A stretch of DNA of 7,160 bases from Eubacteriales bacterium (lineage in GTDB: Bacteria > Bacillota > Clostridia > Lachnospirales > Lachnospiraceae): assembly GCA_030536565.1 (NCBI GenBank), contig JAUNPT010000116.1:1-7160 (forward strand). Direction: 5' to 3'. Position numbers and translations under genes: made by a program. Shown here in pieces: positions 5,972 to 7,160 of this stretch (its first letter is position 1; each line of letters opens with the position of its first letter). The notes beneath the pieces are model-generated. The model was given only the letters and a program-made list of their open reading frames with translations, was not told the origin of the DNA and made no database searches.

Positions 5972-6361
5972 TTGAACCTGGAGAAAATAGATATAAATGG
6001 ACTTAATGATATCTATGCATTGTCTGTTGTACAAAAAGAATTTAAGAAAGCAGTTAATGAACCATGGAAATATAATCCTCCTTGGCAAAGATATCAGAAG
6101 AAATTGTTACAGGACTTGGCAGTGTTAGATGTCGAAAAGAATCATGCAATTGAATTACCCCAATATGAAAAATTGACAGGCGAAGATAAGTTATACAGTA
6201 TAAGGCATCCTGAAACAAAGAAAAATGTGAGGATAATTTATACAATAGTAGAAGAAACAATTGTTATCTTGCTGGTTGCATTTTTGGAAAAGAATGACGG
6301 AGATTACCAAAAAGCTATAAGTGTTGCAAAGAAAAGGTTACAATGGCTGGAGAGTGAATAA
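5972..6361 (+). CDS. HigB/RelE-type toxin (Gp49-like family)
   Basis: A 129-residue protein. The diagnostic part is residues 66-122: a short basic segment, then KLYSIRHPETKKNVRIIY, a hydrophobic strand TIVILLVAFLEKNDGD, and a C-terminal helix with AISVAKKRL. This is the beta-sheet core and final helix of the phage-derived Gp49/HigB branch of the RelE superfamily, whose members are usually ribosome-dependent mRNA endonucleases. The N-terminal 60 residues are less conserved and somewhat longer than in minimal HigB. TTG at 5972 is chosen because AAGGAGG (5956-5962) sits 9 nt upstream. An in-frame TTG at 5918 lies inside the -35 box and so cannot be the start of the transcript's reading frame. 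It precedes an XRE antitoxin gene by 33 nt, the toxin-first order typical of higBA. Activity was not inferred from specific catalytic residues. Confidence 0.8.
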   Translation: MNLEKIDINGLNDIYALSVVQKEFKKAVNEPWKYNPPWQRYQKKLLQDLAVLDVEKNHAIELPQYEKLTGEDKLYSIRHPETKKNVRIIYTIVEETIVILLVAFLEKNDGDYQKAISVAKKRLQWLESE

Positions 6362-6394
6362 TTGAATTGTATATTTTAAAAGGAGGAACCAAAA

Positions 6395-6790
6395 ATGGGA
6401 ATAATGGAGAAAGTTGCCAGTGCAAAAAAAACAAGTTGGGTTGCAGAAGGATTGTCGGATGCTGAGATAAAAACAACTATAGAGTTAGCTAAAATATCTG
6501 CTAAAATAGAAAAGTGCAGAATTGATTTAGAAATGACACAGAAAGAATTTGCTGAATATATGGGTGTGACTCAAGGAATGGTGTCAAAATGGGAAAGTCG
6601 AGAATATAATTTTACTATACGTTCTTTAAATGAAATAAGTGAAAAGTTAAATATATCATTGGGCATAAGTCTGGAAACTAAATGCGAAAAAAATGATTAT
6701 ACGATTATAAAGTGGGATGAGGATGAAGCACTTAGAAAAACAAAAAATAGCTGGTTTGTAAACATAGGAAGTAAGGAGGCTATTGCGTGA
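6395..6790 (+). CDS. HigA-type antitoxin, XRE helix-turn-helix protein
   Basis: A 131-residue protein with a central HTH_3 domain at about 33-88. The recognition unit is TQKEFAEYMGVTQGMVSKWE (48-67), with the usual TQ at the start of helix 2 and VSKWE in helix 3. It should bind and neutralise the upstream toxin and repress the shared promoter, most likely through the 22-bp palindrome at 5923-5944. The ATG at 6395 has AGGAGG (6381-6386) 8 nt before it. About 35 residues follow the HTH domain, including a charged stretch and the aromatic NSWFVNI. In TAC systems such a C-terminal extension makes the antitoxin unstable unless a SecB-like chaperone binds it; that role is inferred here from the next gene. 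Its stop codon overlaps the start region of that gene, suggesting translational coupling. Confidence 0.88.
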   Translation: MGIMEKVASAKKTSWVAEGLSDAEIKTTIELAKISAKIEKCRIDLEMTQKEFAEYMGVTQGMVSKWESREYNFTIRSLNEISEKLNISLGISLETKCEKNDYTIIKWDEDEALRKTKNSWFVNIGSKEAIA

Positions 6791-7095
6791 TGAATCTTAA
6801 TTTGATTACAACTGGAATTGAGATAATTGGTACTACAGTTAAAGATTTAAATGTAAAAAACAACATAGTTGATATAGAAAAAAATGGAAAGAGAAGTTTT
6901 GGCTTAAATATTAATGAACCTCAATTTCAAAAAGATGAAGATGGAATGTTTGCCCAAATATCAATAGATTTTGAATTAGAAATAAACCAGTCCGATAGTC
7001 AGCAATGCAAAATCAAAATTTCAATTGAGGGGGCATTTGCGTCAAAAGATAATATTGATGAAAATGTATTTAAAGAACTTGTGATTGTAAATTGA
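6790..7095 (+). CDS. SecB-like chaperone of a TAC system, C-terminally truncated
   Basis: A 101-residue protein rich in beta strands. The segment SFGLNINEPQFQKD, then an alternating strand ISIDFELEINQ, a short break, CKIKISIEGAFASKDNID and KELVIVN follows the order of the four SecB beta strands. SecB-like proteins in toxin-antitoxin-chaperone cassettes hold the antitoxin in a folded, protected form. Position as third gene after toxin and antitoxin supports this. ATG at 6790 overlaps the antitoxin stop (TGATG) with AAGGAGG (6773-6779) 10 nt upstream. GTG at 6787, 7 nt from the same site, is equally possible and adds one residue. The reading frame stops at TGA 7093-7095, just where SecB proteins continue into their C-terminal helices, so the protein is short for the family (usually 130-160). 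Family assignment is from pattern memory and not a search. Confidence 0.65.
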   Translation: MNLNLITTGIEIIGTTVKDLNVKNNIVDIEKNGKRSFGLNINEPQFQKDEDGMFAQISIDFELEINQSDSQQCKIKISIEGAFASKDNIDENVFKELVIVN

Positions 7096-7134
7096 GCTGC
7101 TGCATTAGTAGTAATAGCAAGAGGTAAAATATAA
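7096..7134 (+). pseudogene. In-frame remnant of the SecB-like C-terminus
   Basis: Directly after the TGA, the same frame reads AAALVVIARGKI and then stops at TAA (7132-7134, with a second TAA following). This resembles the start of the first C-terminal helix of SecB, where E. coli has PNILFPYARECI, including the conserved AR. It therefore looks like coding sequence cut off by a nonsense change, with further decay or a deletion removing the rest of the helical tail. The remaining 26 bases to the window end are AT-rich, with nothing recognisable. Confidence 0.5.
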
Positions 7135-7160
7135 TAAATTAAATCTAATATTTTTAATAA

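Noticed and set aside
6054..6260. Minus-strand frame inside the toxin gene
   Set aside because: It lies wholly opposite a gene with a good ribosome binding site and a recognisable family, and has no supporting signal of its own.
7093..7120. UGA recoding (selenocysteine or an alternative code) in the SecB-like gene
   Set aside because: A small weak hairpin follows (GCTGCT 7096-7101 with AGTAGT 7107-7112, two G-U pairs), but it is much smaller than a bacterial SECIS. The antitoxin uses TGA as a normal stop, and the frame ends again after 12 codons, so simple truncation is more likely.

Overview
The window looks like chromosomal DNA of a low-GC Firmicute, most likely a clostridium of the Lachnospiraceae type. 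This is inferred from the AT-rich composition, strong AGGAGG ribosome binding sites, consensus sigma-A promoters, a CIRCE/HrcA-type heat-shock operator before clpB, and the style of the proteins. The genus cannot be fixed from the sequence alone. All convincing genes lie on the + strand.

Layout. (1) Positions 1-191 hold the 3' end of a HAD-family phosphatase. (2) Positions 240-1271 hold an aldo/keto reductase fused to a C-terminal 2[4Fe-4S] ferredoxin domain, probably co-transcribed with the HAD gene. (3) Positions 1272-1626 hold no convincing large gene but are dense in regulatory structure: interlocked inverted repeats, a consensus promoter, a possible four-codon leader ORF, a leader hairpin, and a 14-bp hairpin that buries the Shine-Dalgarno of the next gene and runs into a U tract. 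(4) Positions 1627-3051 encode an ABC-F ATPase resembling antibiotic-resistance (ribosome-protection) ABC-F proteins, probably starting at TTG. (5) Positions 3096-3138 hold a CIRCE operator overlapping a sigma-A promoter, followed by clpB (3234-5822) and a strong terminator (5845-5886). (6) Positions 5918-7134 hold an AT-rich three-gene cassette: a HigB/RelE-type toxin, an XRE antitoxin and a protein resembling the SecB chaperone. It has its own promoter and a perfect 22-bp palindromic operator, so it looks like a toxin-antitoxin-chaperone (TAC) module.

The two most interesting signals are these. First, the ABC-F leader has the parts of a ribosome-dependent attenuator: a leader ORF, a first hairpin, a hexamer that could pair with either of two sites, and a hairpin sequestering the Shine-Dalgarno. 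Second, the SecB-like gene stops at a TGA, but the same frame continues for 12 more codons that still look like the SecB family. The chaperone therefore seems to have lost its C-terminal helices to one nonsense change plus a second stop.

The genes do not form one pathway. The common thread is stress: ribosome protection, disaggregation of heat-damaged proteins, and a chaperone-linked toxin-antitoxin system. Whether the TAC cassette beside clpB is more than a chance insertion behind a terminator cannot be decided from this window.
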